Source: Porphyra umbilicalis
Lineage: Eukaryota > Rhodophyta > Bangiophyceae > Bangiales > Bangiaceae
Assembly (NCBI GenBank): GCA_002049455.2
Contig: KV919194.1
Location: 1-51,567, forward strand
Reading direction: 5' to 3'
Length of the DNA: 51,567 nt
Part shown: in pieces, positions 21,701 to 32,711 of the stretch
How positions within the stretch are numbered: position 1 is the first letter of the stretch
How the letters are laid out: each line of letters opens with the position of its first letter
Program-made: the position numbers and the translations under genes
The notes under the pieces: generated by a model
Database searches by the model: none
What the model was told of the DNA's origin: nothing
What the model saw: only the letters and a program-made list of their open reading frames with translations

Positions 21701-22173
21701 AGCCAGTCACCGACGAGGACGCCGACATCGTCGGGGGTGCCGTGCGGGGGGGGCGCGCTGCCGGCGCCATCCCGTGCGGAGTGTCCTGTCGCGACCACCA
21801 CGGTCGCTGCCGCCACGTCCATGTCGCGCTCGTTGGGCGGCGCGTCGCCGCCATCGACTGCCGGAGCAACTCCTGAAATGGAGACGTCCATCTCCACGTC
21901 CAAATTGAGGTCCCTGTTGTCTGTCGCCGCGGCGCGGGCGGCGCCCGCATCCACGGCGAGGAGCGCGGGCCCGGGTGCACTTGCCATGGCCGCGAGGGAG
22001 CCGCGCACAAACGACTGCGACATGGCCACCGACGCCGCTGCGGCAGCTGCGCAGCGACTCTCGTTGCGGTGCGAGGTCTGCACATGGCGGGCAAGGTTCG
22101 GCTGCTTACGGAACGACAGACAGCAGAAAGGGCACGGAATGAGCAGGGCTGAGACGGCTCGGGGAGGAGCCAT
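18713..22173 (-). pseudogene. Plavaka-like transposase with N-terminal C2H2 zinc finger (locus A)
   Basis: Model: exon 1 22173-20183, intron 20182-19959 (GTACGT donor, CTTCTCAG acceptor, phase 2), exon 2 19958-18713, about 1,078 residues. Residues ~14-34 form a C2H2 finger (CPFC, x12, H, x4, H) with the same spacing as locus B. An acidic linker follows, then the transposase part: FMYYYRDVMQVALDAL, DADLYVDESHEVQ, a SPCMEDK CxxC-type segment, and IPALGAIHGLATRP with FDLLHVWELGILRLL. These positions match the Plavaka Asp-Leu-Leu-His motif. The C-terminal part has KLHLLVQHLSDELRNR and NEKLHGSCKRMFKRSNKR, also Plavaka/CACTA-like. In-frame TGA codons at 21259-21261 and 19313-19315 interrupt it. The first aligns near a Trp of locus B. 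Small unrecognised introns are an alternative. Divergent partner gene: 24432-27013. Confidence 0.75.
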
Positions 22174-24302
22174 GTTGACACGTCAGTGGAGTGGGGACAG
22201 GGGACCGTCGGCAGCGACCGGCGGAGCGTCGGCAAGGAGGGCAGATGCACGGGCACAACAGCACGAGTACCGAAGGGATGGGTGCGACGAGGGATGCGTG
22301 CGCGCCTGGAGAAAATGACGACCGGCACGCAGAAGTGAGCATATAAGCAGAACCGGGGCAGCATACGAGCGACGTCACTTCGCCTGGGTCAGTGCGGGCC
22401 CAGTCGATCTCACTCTGTGTGCCCGAGCGCAGGGCACACGGGCCCCGGAGGTTTGTGCGCTTGCACGAGCACGGCGCACCTGCCCCACCTGCAAACACGA
22501 AACCGGCTCACCTCTGAGTGCTTTGCTCCGTTGGCGACACGCGCGCCCGCCAACACGGCGTCAGCCGCCGAAGGCAGTGGTCCAGACCGCGCCCATAACA
22601 ATGGTCTCATGGCGCCAGGCGGCAACCACAGGCAGCCGGCCTGCGCACCCGACTTATGCTGCCTCACGAGCCACACACGGACGCCCCCGCCAGGACGTCG
22701 CCCCCGACGCCATGCGCCCCTCACTCGCCAGAGATAGACGTTGGCGGTCCCGGTCACAGGCGTCCGCACCACTTGACGGTGCTGCTCACCCCTCCTTGCT
22801 CCACCCCCCCCTCACCTCATAGATCGCGACCCGCTCCGAGAGGCTGGAAGCGTCCCCAGCAGCCCGTTGCCGGAGGCGCCTGCGGCACAGAGCACAAACT
22901 CTCGGCCGGCACGCGGCAGCGGCACTGAGTGGTCCGCCCGGGCTCTATGCGGGCCCAACTGCCGTCTCCACTGGCAGACATGGCAAGGCCAAGGGAGGAT
23001 GATGAGCAGCCCGGTTGGTTCTTGTCGGATGCGGGTCGTACCCGACGATGCATCGTCGGAGTCAAATAATACCTCAGCAGGTGTCGCAGGTTGCGGACAA
23101 CGAGGGCGCAGGAGGCCACGGGGATGCGCCAAAGCGGCGTGAGTGCCGAACTCTCTCTCCATGAGCTGCCAATGTGCGCAGATCACATTCAATACAACTC
23201 TACCACGCAATAGCACCTACCAACTGAATATTGTGCAATACAAGTGAGTGAGCGCAGGGGGGCCGCCGAATTCTATGTCAAATTAACTGCTGACGCTCGC
23301 CAATGATGTCATGTCCTCGAACGGTAGCACCCCCTCAAACGAACGGTGAATGATCCATCGCAGTTCCTGTGTCAGATTACTGCAATGAAGTTCCCACAGT
23401 CGATCCCGGCGTGGGCACGTTTTCGACTAAACGCAGCTCGTGGTCCGTAACAATCATCGGTTCTCGTCTTCGCACGGTCACTTCGCCGGCACCTGGCCGC
23501 GCCATTCTCGAGACGCGGGCTCGCCTCCGCCGCAATGCTGCTCCGCCGTGTGCACCGGTACGGCGCGCCGCAACATTGCCCTCGATCGGACCCGTCCGCT
23601 CGCTGTTCTTTTGGCCGTCCCCTTGTGCCAATGGACTCGCAGGTGGGCTGGCCACCGCCAGAATGCTGATCGGCCGAGTACGCCGGTACGGCGCTTGTTC
23701 GCCCCGTCGTCCTCGTTTCAACCTTCAGTCTCCCTGTCAATGTTACTGTCCCCGTGTAACAACGGACTGGCCTGAGTCCCCCGGCGTCCTGCATCATCTC
23801 CGTCGCCGACGCGGTCACAGGGCCTGCCCCTGGCCCTGTGGGAGGGTAGCCCTTTCCGCCGCTCGGTTGCCCCGCGCCGCGGCTCTCTCGTGCTCCCGCC
23901 GCACCCGCCCCCCCCCGCCGTCGCTCTCACGCACGCTGTCAAGGGTTTTCCGTGTCCTTCTGCTTTGGGGCGATTGTGTCTGCGGCGTTCTTTTTACCAT
24001 TCTGTCTGTACGCACACGGGAGGAAAACGGGGCTCCCCCCGCCTCGACCGCCTTGCGGGGTACCGCGTAAGACCTGCCGCTGAGCGCCTTGTGCCGTGCG
24101 GGGCTACATGTGGGGACACTGCATAAGAGCAGCTGCTCTTGGCCGTCTAGAAACTCGTCTGACAGCCCTCAAGCTCGCCGCCCGCCACCCACACCCACAA
24201 GTACTCGCAGTCGTTGCTTGTGTTGACCCTTCTTCCAACCCATTATTCTCCCCAGGAGTCGCCGTCGTCGGTCCCCCGCCACCCGTCGTTGCCGTTGCCA
24301 CC
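22174..24302. promoter_or_regulatory. Central divergent control region of locus A (inferred)
   Basis: Non-coding ~2.1 kb between the two divergent genes, so it should hold both promoters. An AT-rich CATATAAG/CTTATATG lies near 22340, ~165 bp upstream of the transposase start. An imperfect direct repeat ending in GCCGGTACGGCGC/ACCGGTACGGCGC occurs near 23531-23567 and 23655-23693. No experimental start site can be inferred. Confidence 0.35.
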
Positions 24303-24431
24303 ATGTCCCCACTCTGCGCCTTTGTGCAACCTGCGGCAGTGGCGTGAGTTCACGGTCCTGATGAGAACGCGACAGCGCGCTCCGGGGCTCGCTCAGTTCG
24401 TGTTACAACGGGGCTTCGATTTGCCGCCGAG

Positions 24432-27013
24432 GTGGCGGCTTATCGGGATGGTGCTCAAGGCGTGCTGTATATCCCGCCGGTGTACACTCACGGCCATTTT
24501 TCCCCATCGCCGGCGTTCCCTGCGGATGCCGCGTGGACGCGCGCGCCCGCAGCTGGGCCGGCTGGCGTCTCCCCCCCGGCTCGGAGGCCATTTTTTGGCA
24601 CTCCGGGCCACGGTGCCTCTCAAATTGCGACACCTACGTACCGCAATGCTGATGGCGCCGGCCCTGTAACGTCTCATGTAGACGAGCGCCAGTCTGCAAT
24701 GTCGTTAGTGGCGTCGGCGTCACCTTACGGCGGCGCCTTCGGTGGCGAAGGTGCCGGGTCACGCTCCACCGTGGGCCACATGACGCCATCTCTAGTCTCT
24801 CTTGCAGACAACGGGTCATCCGCGTACGCGCCGTTTGGTGACCTACTCGCGCCTGCTGGCGGGATGGGCGCGCCGGCGCAGGACGCCGCGCACTCGTACG
24901 CGCGTCAAGGCCTGACCGAGGTTGAAGACGAGGACCATCAGCAGCAACGCGCAGTCGACGGACAGAGCACACCCAGCGCCGGACCACGAACGACGCTGCC
25001 GACGCCGACTGTGGCGGCGCAGTCGACGCTGCCAATCAGCAAGAGGCGGCGTGCCGCTGCTGCGACGCGCTGCTCGCCACCGACCTCGTCGCTGACACGG
25101 CGCAGGGGGTCGACGGGGGCTGCGGGGGTGGTGGCAAGCGCCGGCTCTTCATTCGGTGGTGCCGGTTTGGCTCTCGCGGATGGCGGTGCTTTGCATCCGG
25201 GGCTTGCTGATGTGACACCGGGAACGGCGGCGCCTCTGCGTGAGAGAGGTGCTGCGTCGCCGTGTACGCGGGGGAGATCGGCGGCCGCCACTGGTGCGAC
25301 ACCGCCGACTCGCGCTGGCGGTGCTTCGTCGGCGGCAGCGGCAGCCGGTGGCGCCTCTTTGGCCGGACACGCGACGGCTGCGCTTGTGTCAGACATCATG
25401 CGGTCGACTGGCGTCGGCTTTGATGGTGTCCGTCGGGAGATTAGCACCCAACGCAAGGAGCTGGCTATCATGAACAGTCAGCTGCGCTCCGTGACCAAGA
25501 AGGTCGACGAGATTGCTGTGCTTGCAGATCGATTGACCGCGTCCGTCGTCTTCCAGCGCCGGGCGCTTGTCGCCATGTCTGGCGACATCACGTCCGTGCT
25601 GAAGTACGTCGCGGCGAGCGGTGCGGCCTCGTCGCCGCCGACGATTGATGGCGCGTCCGCGGTTCGTGACGCTGCTGCTGATGGTGGGCAGATGCTGGCG
25701 GCAACGGAGACGCAGAATGCCCAGTGGATCCTTGACCTGAAGGTATGTTCTCGCTCGCCTGCTGCCTCCAGTGGGAGTGCCTTCGACCTGTCGTGTGTGG
25801 GTGTCTGCGCGTGCTCTGGATTTCTGTGAGTGCGTCGATGGCGCCCTGTCATCGCGGGCATTTCTCACACCATGGATGCCTTCGCCTCTTTCTGTCTTTG
25901 CTGCTGACGCGATCGTCTCGCACTGGCTACATTGACGTCCGTATCCCACAGCCCAAGGTCGCTGAGTTCCTGCTGCACAAGCTCGAGCGCGCGCGCGGCG
26001 CCGCGGTGGTGTGGGTGGACATCACGGACGTGAATGTCTTCATGCAAAAGTGGACAGCGGAGCGCTTCCAGATCGTCATTCAGGATGCCGACGCCCTCCT
26101 GTCTCGTTGCTGGCGTCTTCCGCAGCGCCAGCCACGCGTCGATGCGGCGGCATTGGCGGCGACGGCGTATGAGGAGGAGTCGTCTGCCACCATGCGCCGC
26201 AATACGACCATGGCGTACCGCTACTTGCACCGGGCGGTATCCCACTTTTATCAGCGCATCGGTAACAAAGCCGTCTCTGCATTTGCGACGATTGTCAACG
26301 ACAAGGCGGGCTTGGGCAGCCTGCAGCATGTGCGTGGCACACGCACCAAGTTCGAGGTGTGCTTCGAGCCGCAGGAGGCGGGCGCCCTTCTCATCAACGA
26401 CGCGTTTATCACGGAGCTGCTGTACCCCGGGGGCATTGTTCGCGCGCTCCGTGTCGTCTTCTCCGTCCTCTGTGTTCTCCACCGCTTCTCCGAGGCGGCC
26501 GCCCTGCCCGCCAGGGGTGACGTCGTCGCCTGCTTGACGTCACATGTCGCACTGGTGAGCATGAAAATCAGGGCCCACCGTAAGAAGCGCGCGCCCAGCG
26601 AGTTGGACGATGGGGAAGCCGTCGACACGACACCGAGACTCAACGGCGGGCACCGGGCGGAGTGGGTTGAGGAGATGGCCGTCGTGCGCCAGCGTTTTGC
26701 GCCTCAAGGTGCCCGCAGCACCAATGGCCTGCGCCTCACGGATGGCACGGAGCCGCGTCGCGATGACCCGTCGTACCGCGAGCCGCTGGCGTCGGCCTCT
26801 GGCGCGGGCGACCGTACGTCTGCCGTCGCCGCTCCTGCAGTCTCTGACGGCATGCCAAGCACGGGTGCCGATGGTAGCCCTGCGGGCGACGACAGCGGCG
26901 GGGAGGAGCTATCGGATGCGGACGCGCCTGGACCGGTGGACCACGCGGCCGTCGCTGCCGCACTTGGTGCCGCTGCGCACGCAATGGCGGGGGTGTACGA
27001 AGAGGTGGACTAA
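24432..27013 (+). CDS. Coiled-coil partner protein of the Plavaka-like element (locus A), unknown family
   Basis: Model: exon 1 up to 25742, phase-0 intron 25743-25951 (GTATGT donor, CCACAG acceptor), exon 2 25952-27013 ending TAA. The frame is open from 24348. The first in-frame ATG is 24699, so either translation starts there or a small upstream exon exists (ATG 24303 has a good context but no convincing splice). The N-terminal half is Ala/Gly/Ser/Thr-rich with a basic KRRRAAAATR patch. A heptad-like coiled coil follows (VRREISTQRKELAIMNSQL, SVTKKVDEIAVLADRL). Exon 2 has a compact region (KVAEFLLHKLERARGAAVVW, VSHFYQRIGNKAVSAFA) and an acidic tail. I recognise no family. Locus B has the same layout, intron position and phase, so it belongs to the transposon. 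DNA binding or transposase assistance is a guess. Confidence 0.65.
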
Positions 27014-28395
27014 GCCTTGAGGTGATGAACCCAGGTGGTTTTTGCGTCGCTGCTGCCGCTCTATCGGTACCGTTGGTCACGTGATGTTTGGTACGCTTTC
27101 CCCGCGCCTGGTGAGTGCGTGGGGAGCCTTTTCTGGTTGTCTGATGTTGTAGTTTTGTAGCACGCTGGCCGCTAGAGGCATGGCGTAGTCACCCCGCTCC
27201 CCATGAGCGGGTGGGAAGCACTGTGTTTTTGTTCAATTGTTTGGTCGGTCCGCGTTCTGCCGGACCGGCACCACAGAGCTCTTTGTGAGGTGCATTGCAC
27301 TCGCGGTGAGTCGCGCTACACAGTGTGTATGGCACTGAACTAAGAAAGTGATACAGGACGGCAGGCCGGTGGCCCAAAAAGAACAGGGAAACGCGGCTTA
27401 CGGCGCACGTGCGGCATGGTGCCGGCTGCAAAAACAAATGCACACGTACGCAGATGGATTTCTCACGCGTCCCATCGGTCCTTACCCACTCCCTTGATAG
27501 CCTATCTAAGCCCGTGGAGGCCTCCAAATGGCCAAGAGCGCGAGACTGCAGCCTTGCATCTGAACATGTCTTGACCGGAAGCCGCTCCCGTTCAAGTGCG
27601 CGTTCAGGTACGGGAGGCTGCACTGGTTTGGCCCCCGTTCAGCGTGTCGATATTTCTGACGACCCCGACGACCTCCCCGCCGAGCCCCTCCCCGCGCCCC
27701 TCCCCGTATCCCTCCCCCCTCGTCCCGACCTCCACCCGCTTCCCCCGACACTGCGCTGATGCGCGCAACTCTCCCCCCGGCGATGGGTCGACCGCGGCGC
27801 GGCGGCCGGCCGCGCGCCTCCGCGTCGGGAGTCTCGGGTGCCCATGTTGCGCCGCGCCGCGCGCGGTGCGTGGCGGATGCCGGGGGAACCGGGATCGGCG
27901 TGACGTGGCTTGGGTGGCTTGCGGCCAACAGGGCGGCTTGCCAGTCAGGCACCTGGGGGGGGGGGCCCTCCAAGGGGCCGATGCGCCGCTGTAACGAAGG
28001 GGAGAGGAGCGGCAGGGAGGGGCGTGGAGGAACGGAGGTGCTCTCTCCCGCATCGTTGTGGAGCAAGTGCTCCCCCACCGGCAGAGTGTGAGAGCCCCAC
28101 CTGCTGCGCGGCAGGGAAGCACTGACAGCACTGCCGGCGGCCGGCGTCATTGCGGACGGGGCGGGCGTTCCACCCCCAGCCGCACCCCTTCACCAACCAT
28201 CCCACCGTGCCAGCCAATGCACGGGCGGCCGGCAGGCGCCCCCGCGCGCCCCTCTCACGTAGTCTTTGACCATCGTTTCACCCACCTAGCGTGCCCCGTG
28301 GCGAGGCGGTGGCGGCCGCCACTGTCATGCCTTCCCGGTCGGCGGCGGCACAACACCCGACGCCGCGGACGGCGGTACAGATGCGGAGGGGGTGT
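27014..28395. other. Locus A 3' end and intergenic DNA
   Basis: Contains the candidate right termini of locus A (27148-27162 and 27630-27645). Beyond them lies GC-rich DNA with competing low-complexity frames. No gene could be supported. Confidence 0.4.
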
Positions 28396-28553
28396 CGGCC
28401 GGAGCAGAGGGCGGAAGAAGGGGCGGCCGGAGCAGAGGCGGAGGGGGTGCGGCCGGAGCAGAGGCGGAGGAGGGTGCGGCCGGAGCAGAGGCGGAGGGGG
28501 GTGCGGCCGGAGCAGAGGCGGGGGAGGGTGCGGCCGGAGCAGAGGCGGAGGGG
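28396..28553. repeat. Minisatellite, ~30-bp unit
   Basis: About six tandem copies of GGTGCGGCCGGAGCAGAGGC followed by GGAGG-type purines, with small length changes between copies. Translations on either strand are simple (Gly-Ala-Glu or Arg-Leu-Cys repeats), so coding is unlikely. Confidence 0.8.
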
Positions 28554-29062
28554 CGCCGACAAGTGTTGGCAGCAGCGGCGTTGGTAGGGCGCCCGGGGGA
28601 TGGATGCTTGTAGCGGGAGCAGGGGCGCCTGCGAGAGGAGCGGCCGACGAGCCCGCCGGCGGCGCCGCCCAACCCACCGCCCCAGCCGTACGCACCGCGG
28701 GCGGCCACAGCCGTGCGGCGGGCGCGCGCGCCGGTGGCGGCTCGCCGAGCACTCGCCCGGCGGGCGCTCCGCCAGTGCCACACCCACCCCCACTGCCACT
28801 CCCACCGCCACTGCCACCGCCGTCACGGCACACGGGTGGGCGCAGCGGCGGCATCGCGACCGCCGCCGCTTCGCCGACTGTCGGGGTGCCAAAGCGCTTG
28901 CCCGCCCGACCCCCCCGCGGTGGGTGTCAGGTGGCCGCGCGACCGCCCCCAGCCGCCGCCTAGACCGCCCCGCCGCGTGCGCGCAGATGGGGGTGTCAGC
29001 GCGCGGGGCGGGCGGCCAAGGGGGCAAGTGCGGGTTGCCGCTCTGCTGCGCACCCAGTCTCG

Positions 29063-29125
29063 CCCCCCCCCCCCCCCCCCCCCCGCCCCGCCCCGCCCCG
29101 CCCCGCCCCGCCTCGCCCCGCCCCC
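29063..29125. repeat. 22-C homopolymer followed by (GCCCC)n
   Basis: A run of 22 C (29063-29084) continues into GCCCC repeats. Part of the ~900 bp of GC-rich spacer (28554-29451) downstream of the DDB2-like gene, in which I see no supportable gene. Confidence 0.85.
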
Positions 29126-29451
29126 AAAAAGTCCCCACCGCCGACGCGCCACGGCACCACCGCCGACGGGCGGGCGCCCGTCGATTGCGTCGTGGCACGC
29201 CCCACGCCTCGTGCCGCGCCCGTCACGGTCGCACGGCGGCGGGGCCAACGTCCGCGCGCCGCGTGACACTCGCGCCAGCGCCGAACTAAGCGCGTGTATG
29301 TGCGGCCGCGCGGGGGACGAAACGGGGCGCGCGCGCGCGCGCGCTGCGCTCGCCGCGGGTGCCACCGCGGCTCGCGCGCGGGCAGACGGGTGCGGGCGGC
29401 AACCACTCGCCGCGGGCGCCCCAAACGCGCCGGCCAATGCCGAGCCGCCGG

Positions 29452-31801
29452 CTAGACGATACCGGCGGCGAGCGCGACGGCGGCCGCCGCGTTGCGCTTC
29501 TTTCCACCCCCACCGCCGCCGGGCCCCCCGCCATCCCTGTCGTCGTCCGCGTCAGGCGGCGGCGGCCGGCGCTTCCAGTTTGGGGGGCCACCGCCCCCCC
29601 CCCCCCCCCCTTGCGGCCGCCGCCCCCGCCCCCATCACCGCCGTCGTCCTCGTCGCGCACGGGCGCCCACAGGTACACGCTGTAGCTCGAGCCGGTCGCG
29701 AGCACCGCCGCCGTCGGGTGCAACTCGTTGAGCGTGCAAACGGTGTTTAGGCGGGCGTCGGCAAGCGCCGTTGCGTGGCGCCACGCCCGCCCGTCGGGGG
29801 CGTCAAACAGGTCGACGGGGTGCACGGTGACGGGGCGGACGCGTCGGCGGCCCGTCGGCGTCACGCTGGCCACCTCCTGCCCGAGGAAGCGGCCGCACAC
29901 AAAGCCCGTCTTCCGCCAATTGTCCGCGTGCGAGTCCCAGGACGCGACAAAGGAGGCCGGGTAGCCCGCCCAATCGTGCGAGTGGATGAGCATCGACGAC
30001 GGCGTCGCCGCCGCCGCCGCCGCATGCGCGCGGCCGGCGGGCGCCCCGGCAGGCGCGGGCACCGCCGCCATGGCCTTAAGTCAAAGCGGTCGAGGCGGGG
30101 AAGGGCGGCCATCCCCATCACCGCGTGCACGTCCCCCCACACCCACACCCGGTTTTCCTGCCCCGTCACGAGCAGCCGCGTGCCCGTGTAGGGGGAGAAG
30201 GCCGCCCCATAGATGGACCGGTTGGCCGTGGCGCCGCCGACGGCGCCGGCGGTGCGGCGGCCGACGCTGCTGCCGCCGCCGCCGCCGGCACCGCCGCCCG
30301 CCGGCAGGCGGCGCACGTCCCACAACCGCACCGCCCGGTCGCTGCCGGCGGTGGCCAACAGCCGCCCGTCGCCGGCATTGACGGCGACCGAGTTGACCCG
30401 CCGCTGCGCGTGCGCGCGCCAGGTGCCCCCGGCCGCCGCCCGGGGCGCCCGCGGGTCCACCCGGTGCACCCGCCCCCGCGAGTCGCCGACGTAGACGAGG
30501 CCACTGCCCGCGTCGACAGTCACAGACGCAAAGCCGGTGGCGTCTGCGCACCCCACATCCGCCGCGGCCAAGAGCGTCGTCGTGTGGGGGGCGGCCGCCC
30601 CCCCCGCCCCCGCCCCCGGCTCAAACGCGGCCAGGCACAGCCGCCGTAGGGACCCATCGACGCCCGTCGTGTAGACACCGTCCCCGTCCCGGGCGGCGTC
30701 GGACGCCACCCCAGTCACCGCCGTGCCGCCGACGTGGACCGGCGCGGTTGTGATGCAGTCAGAGACGGCACCGTCCCCCCCCCTTTCCCCGCCGAGCAAG
30801 TCGTGGCGCCACACCCCCACCGCCCCCGCCGCGTCAGCGGCAACGACCAGCCGCGGGTGGGCGGCCGGCAGGCCGAGGGCGGTCACCCGCGTCGGCAACA
30901 TCCGCACCGCCGCGGCGGCAACGGCGACGGCGCCGCCGAGGCGGTGCCGCCGGCGCAGGCGATCGCGGAGGGCGGGGGGGGAGGGGGTGCTCGCCCGCGC
31001 CGCCAAGTAGCGGGGTGTCGTCAGGGCGCCGCGGGGCGGGGGGCTCGGCACGGCGCGAGGCGCGTCGGCCGCGGCGGCGGCACTCCCAGGGAGCGCCACA
31101 CCAGCCACCCGGTGGGGGCAGTCGGTAAAAATGTGGCCGGCGCGGCGGCAGAGGTAGCACTCGCGGACCGGGCAGTAGCGGCGGGCGTGCCACGGGTCCA
31201 CGTCGCAGTAGATGCAGCGGCCGTCATTGTAGTTAAAGTGGCCAGAACCGACGGGCCGGGGGCCCCGTGGCGTCGCCTCCGCACCAGCGTCGACGCTGGC
31301 GTCGGGGGGGGGGGCGGCCGCCGCGGCGCCGCCCCCGACCGCACCGCCAGTGCTGCCGCCCGCGGGGGGCGACGAGCGCAGTGCAGACGCGGTGGTGGCC
31401 GCCGCCGCGACAGACAGCTCCCTTTGACCAGTGGCGAGTGAGGAGGTCTGCCGCAGAGGTAGGGCCGGCGTTACCGCTGACAGACGGCGGTTGAGGCGCA
31501 GGCGCAACGCCGGCCGCGACAGCGTCGACGCGAGGTTGCCGGCATCAGCGCTAGCACCAATGGCGGCGGCGCCACGGGCAGGCGTTACCGGCGTGGTCAG
31601 AAACGTGTCGCCACGCACCGTCGGGCCACCATCTGCACTTGCATCGTCATCCTCCCAGGTGCGGTCGCTTCCACTGTCACCGTCGCTGTCGTCGTCGGCG
31701 TCGCTGTCCCCACGCGGCTCCTCATCGTCGTGGTCGGCGGCAGCGGCACGGACGCCTGCCGCTTCGACAATAGTACGCCTCCGACCGGAGCGGCGCAACA
31801 T
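29452..31801 (-). CDS. DDB2: DDB2-like WD40 damaged-DNA-binding protein with CCHC zinc knuckle
   Basis: DDB2 is the UV-lesion sensor that pairs with DDB1 in the CUL4 ubiquitin ligase for nucleotide-excision repair. ATG 31801 begins a basic patch (MLRRSGRRRT), then an Asp-rich acidic stretch. Residues ~195-230 hold cysteine clusters ending in a CCHC knuckle (CYLCRRAGHIFTDC), also reported for plant DDB2. WD repeats follow, e.g. LLATAGSDRAVRLWDVRRL and YGAAFSPYTGTRLLVTGQEN. The C-terminal block (SFVASWDSHADNWRKTG, PVDLFDAPDGRAW, TVCTLNELHPTAAVLATGSS, YSVYLWAP) matches the end of the DDB2/WDR76 propeller. One-base frame changes are needed near 30075 and at a C/G homopolymer near 29600. No GT-AG intron explains them, so sequence error or decay is possible. 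The end at TAG 29452-29454 (after KKRNAAAAVALAAGIV) assumes the second shift. WDR76/CMR1 is the alternative family. Confidence 0.75.
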
Positions 31802-32279
31802 GGGGAAAGCGGGAGAGTGGGCGGTGGAAGCCGCTGACGGCGGGCGGTTGATGGCTGTTGTCGACGAGGAGCCGCAACGGTCACGTCGTGGAGGCGGCTG
31901 AGTCGAACAGCAGTCGCGACGCCCCCCCAGCGCGCGCTGCGTCGGCGCGCACCGACGCGATCGGGTCGACGGGACAGCCACAAGATCAACAAATTCATGC
32001 GTTGGATGCACAACGATTCGCGATACTTGATTCAGTTCTATACTTGTGTCGCTTCAGCACCCCAATCATACCAGCACACCAATCGTGTACTTCATGAGAA
32101 CCATCCAATGCATGCGGCTGTGCCTCGTGCGAGCACGCGCGGCGGAGCCGCACCAGCGCAGTGCACGCCTAAAGGTCTATTCCATGCATTTAGGCGCATA
32201 AGGAAAGGGTTTTCTCTGCTGTTCTAGACTTTTTTTAACCATGAGAGGTAAACAGAACTGGTCTCCGTGGCATGGGTAC
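31802..32279. other. Intergenic upstream of the DDB2-like gene
   Basis: 5' flank; presumably contains its promoter, but no clear motif is visible. Confidence 0.4.
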
Positions 32280-32711
32280 TCAAGGAAAAAAAACTAGGCG
32301 CTCAAAGGATCTTGTAGCGCGGAGATACACCTCGGTGTTTCTCTCTCCCTCCAGAATCGCGCCGTTTTCTTCGTCTCTGCCGATCCAGAACTGGCTCTGA
32401 CCAATTTCTGATGCAAGACACGTATTGATCCGATGTGGCATCCCATGGAAATGCACTTTCTCTCGGCTGGCTACGAGCATCACCTGCCCCCCACCTCCAC
32501 CGCCCATGTTGGCCAAAGGCCACATATGTCGTCCAGACTTCCCCGCAGAACCGATGACACGCATTTTGTTGCCTAGCCACGTCGAGTTACCGCCTGCAGC
32601 GTCATCAGCGGGCCATTTATTCCACAAAAAGGCGTTCAAGACAACGGTGGGATGCAAGGAAAATCGTCTGTCTCTGAAGCCTATTGTCGTAGCCGCCTGA
32701 AAGTGCGTCAT
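32280..32711 (-). CDS. Hypothetical protein, 143 residues
   Basis: An open frame of balanced composition, unlike the low-complexity frames nearby (MTHFQAATTIGFRDRRFSLH, then FLWNKWPADD, a Gly6 linker, then CLASEIGQSQFWIGRDEENG). No family recognised and no neighbour context. It may be a fragment of a mobile element. Existence as a gene is uncertain. Confidence 0.25.
   Translation of the reverse strand: MTHFQAATTIGFRDRRFSLHPTVVLNAFLWNKWPADDAAGGNSTWLGNKMRVIGSAGKSGRHMWPLANMGGGGGGQVMLVASREKVHFHGMPHRINTCLASEIGQSQFWIGRDEENGAILEGERNTEVYLRATRSFERLVFFP

Larger units (their letters stand above)
17486..27645. mobile_element. Locus A: two-gene Plavaka-like DNA transposon (proposed extent)
   Basis: The unit holds a Plavaka-type transposase gene on the minus strand (22173-18713) and a divergent partner gene on the plus strand (about 24432-27013), with the control region between them. 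Outside both 3' ends lies a 16-bp imperfect inverted repeat: ACGCTGAACCGGAGCC at 17486-17501, and GGCCCCCGTTCAGCGT at 27630-27645 (14 of 16 paired). Each end also has several copies of a GAACGGGAGC-like motif in both orientations (17530-17590, 27580-27640), typical of subterminal binding-site clusters. No clear target duplication was seen, so the ends are provisional. An alternative inner pair is listed separately. Confidence 0.5.

Noticed and set aside
24303..24343. Short first exon of the locus A partner gene (ATG 24303 with a GTGAGT donor)
   Set aside because: No acceptor with the correct phase and a convincing polypyrimidine tract was found before the open frame at 24432.
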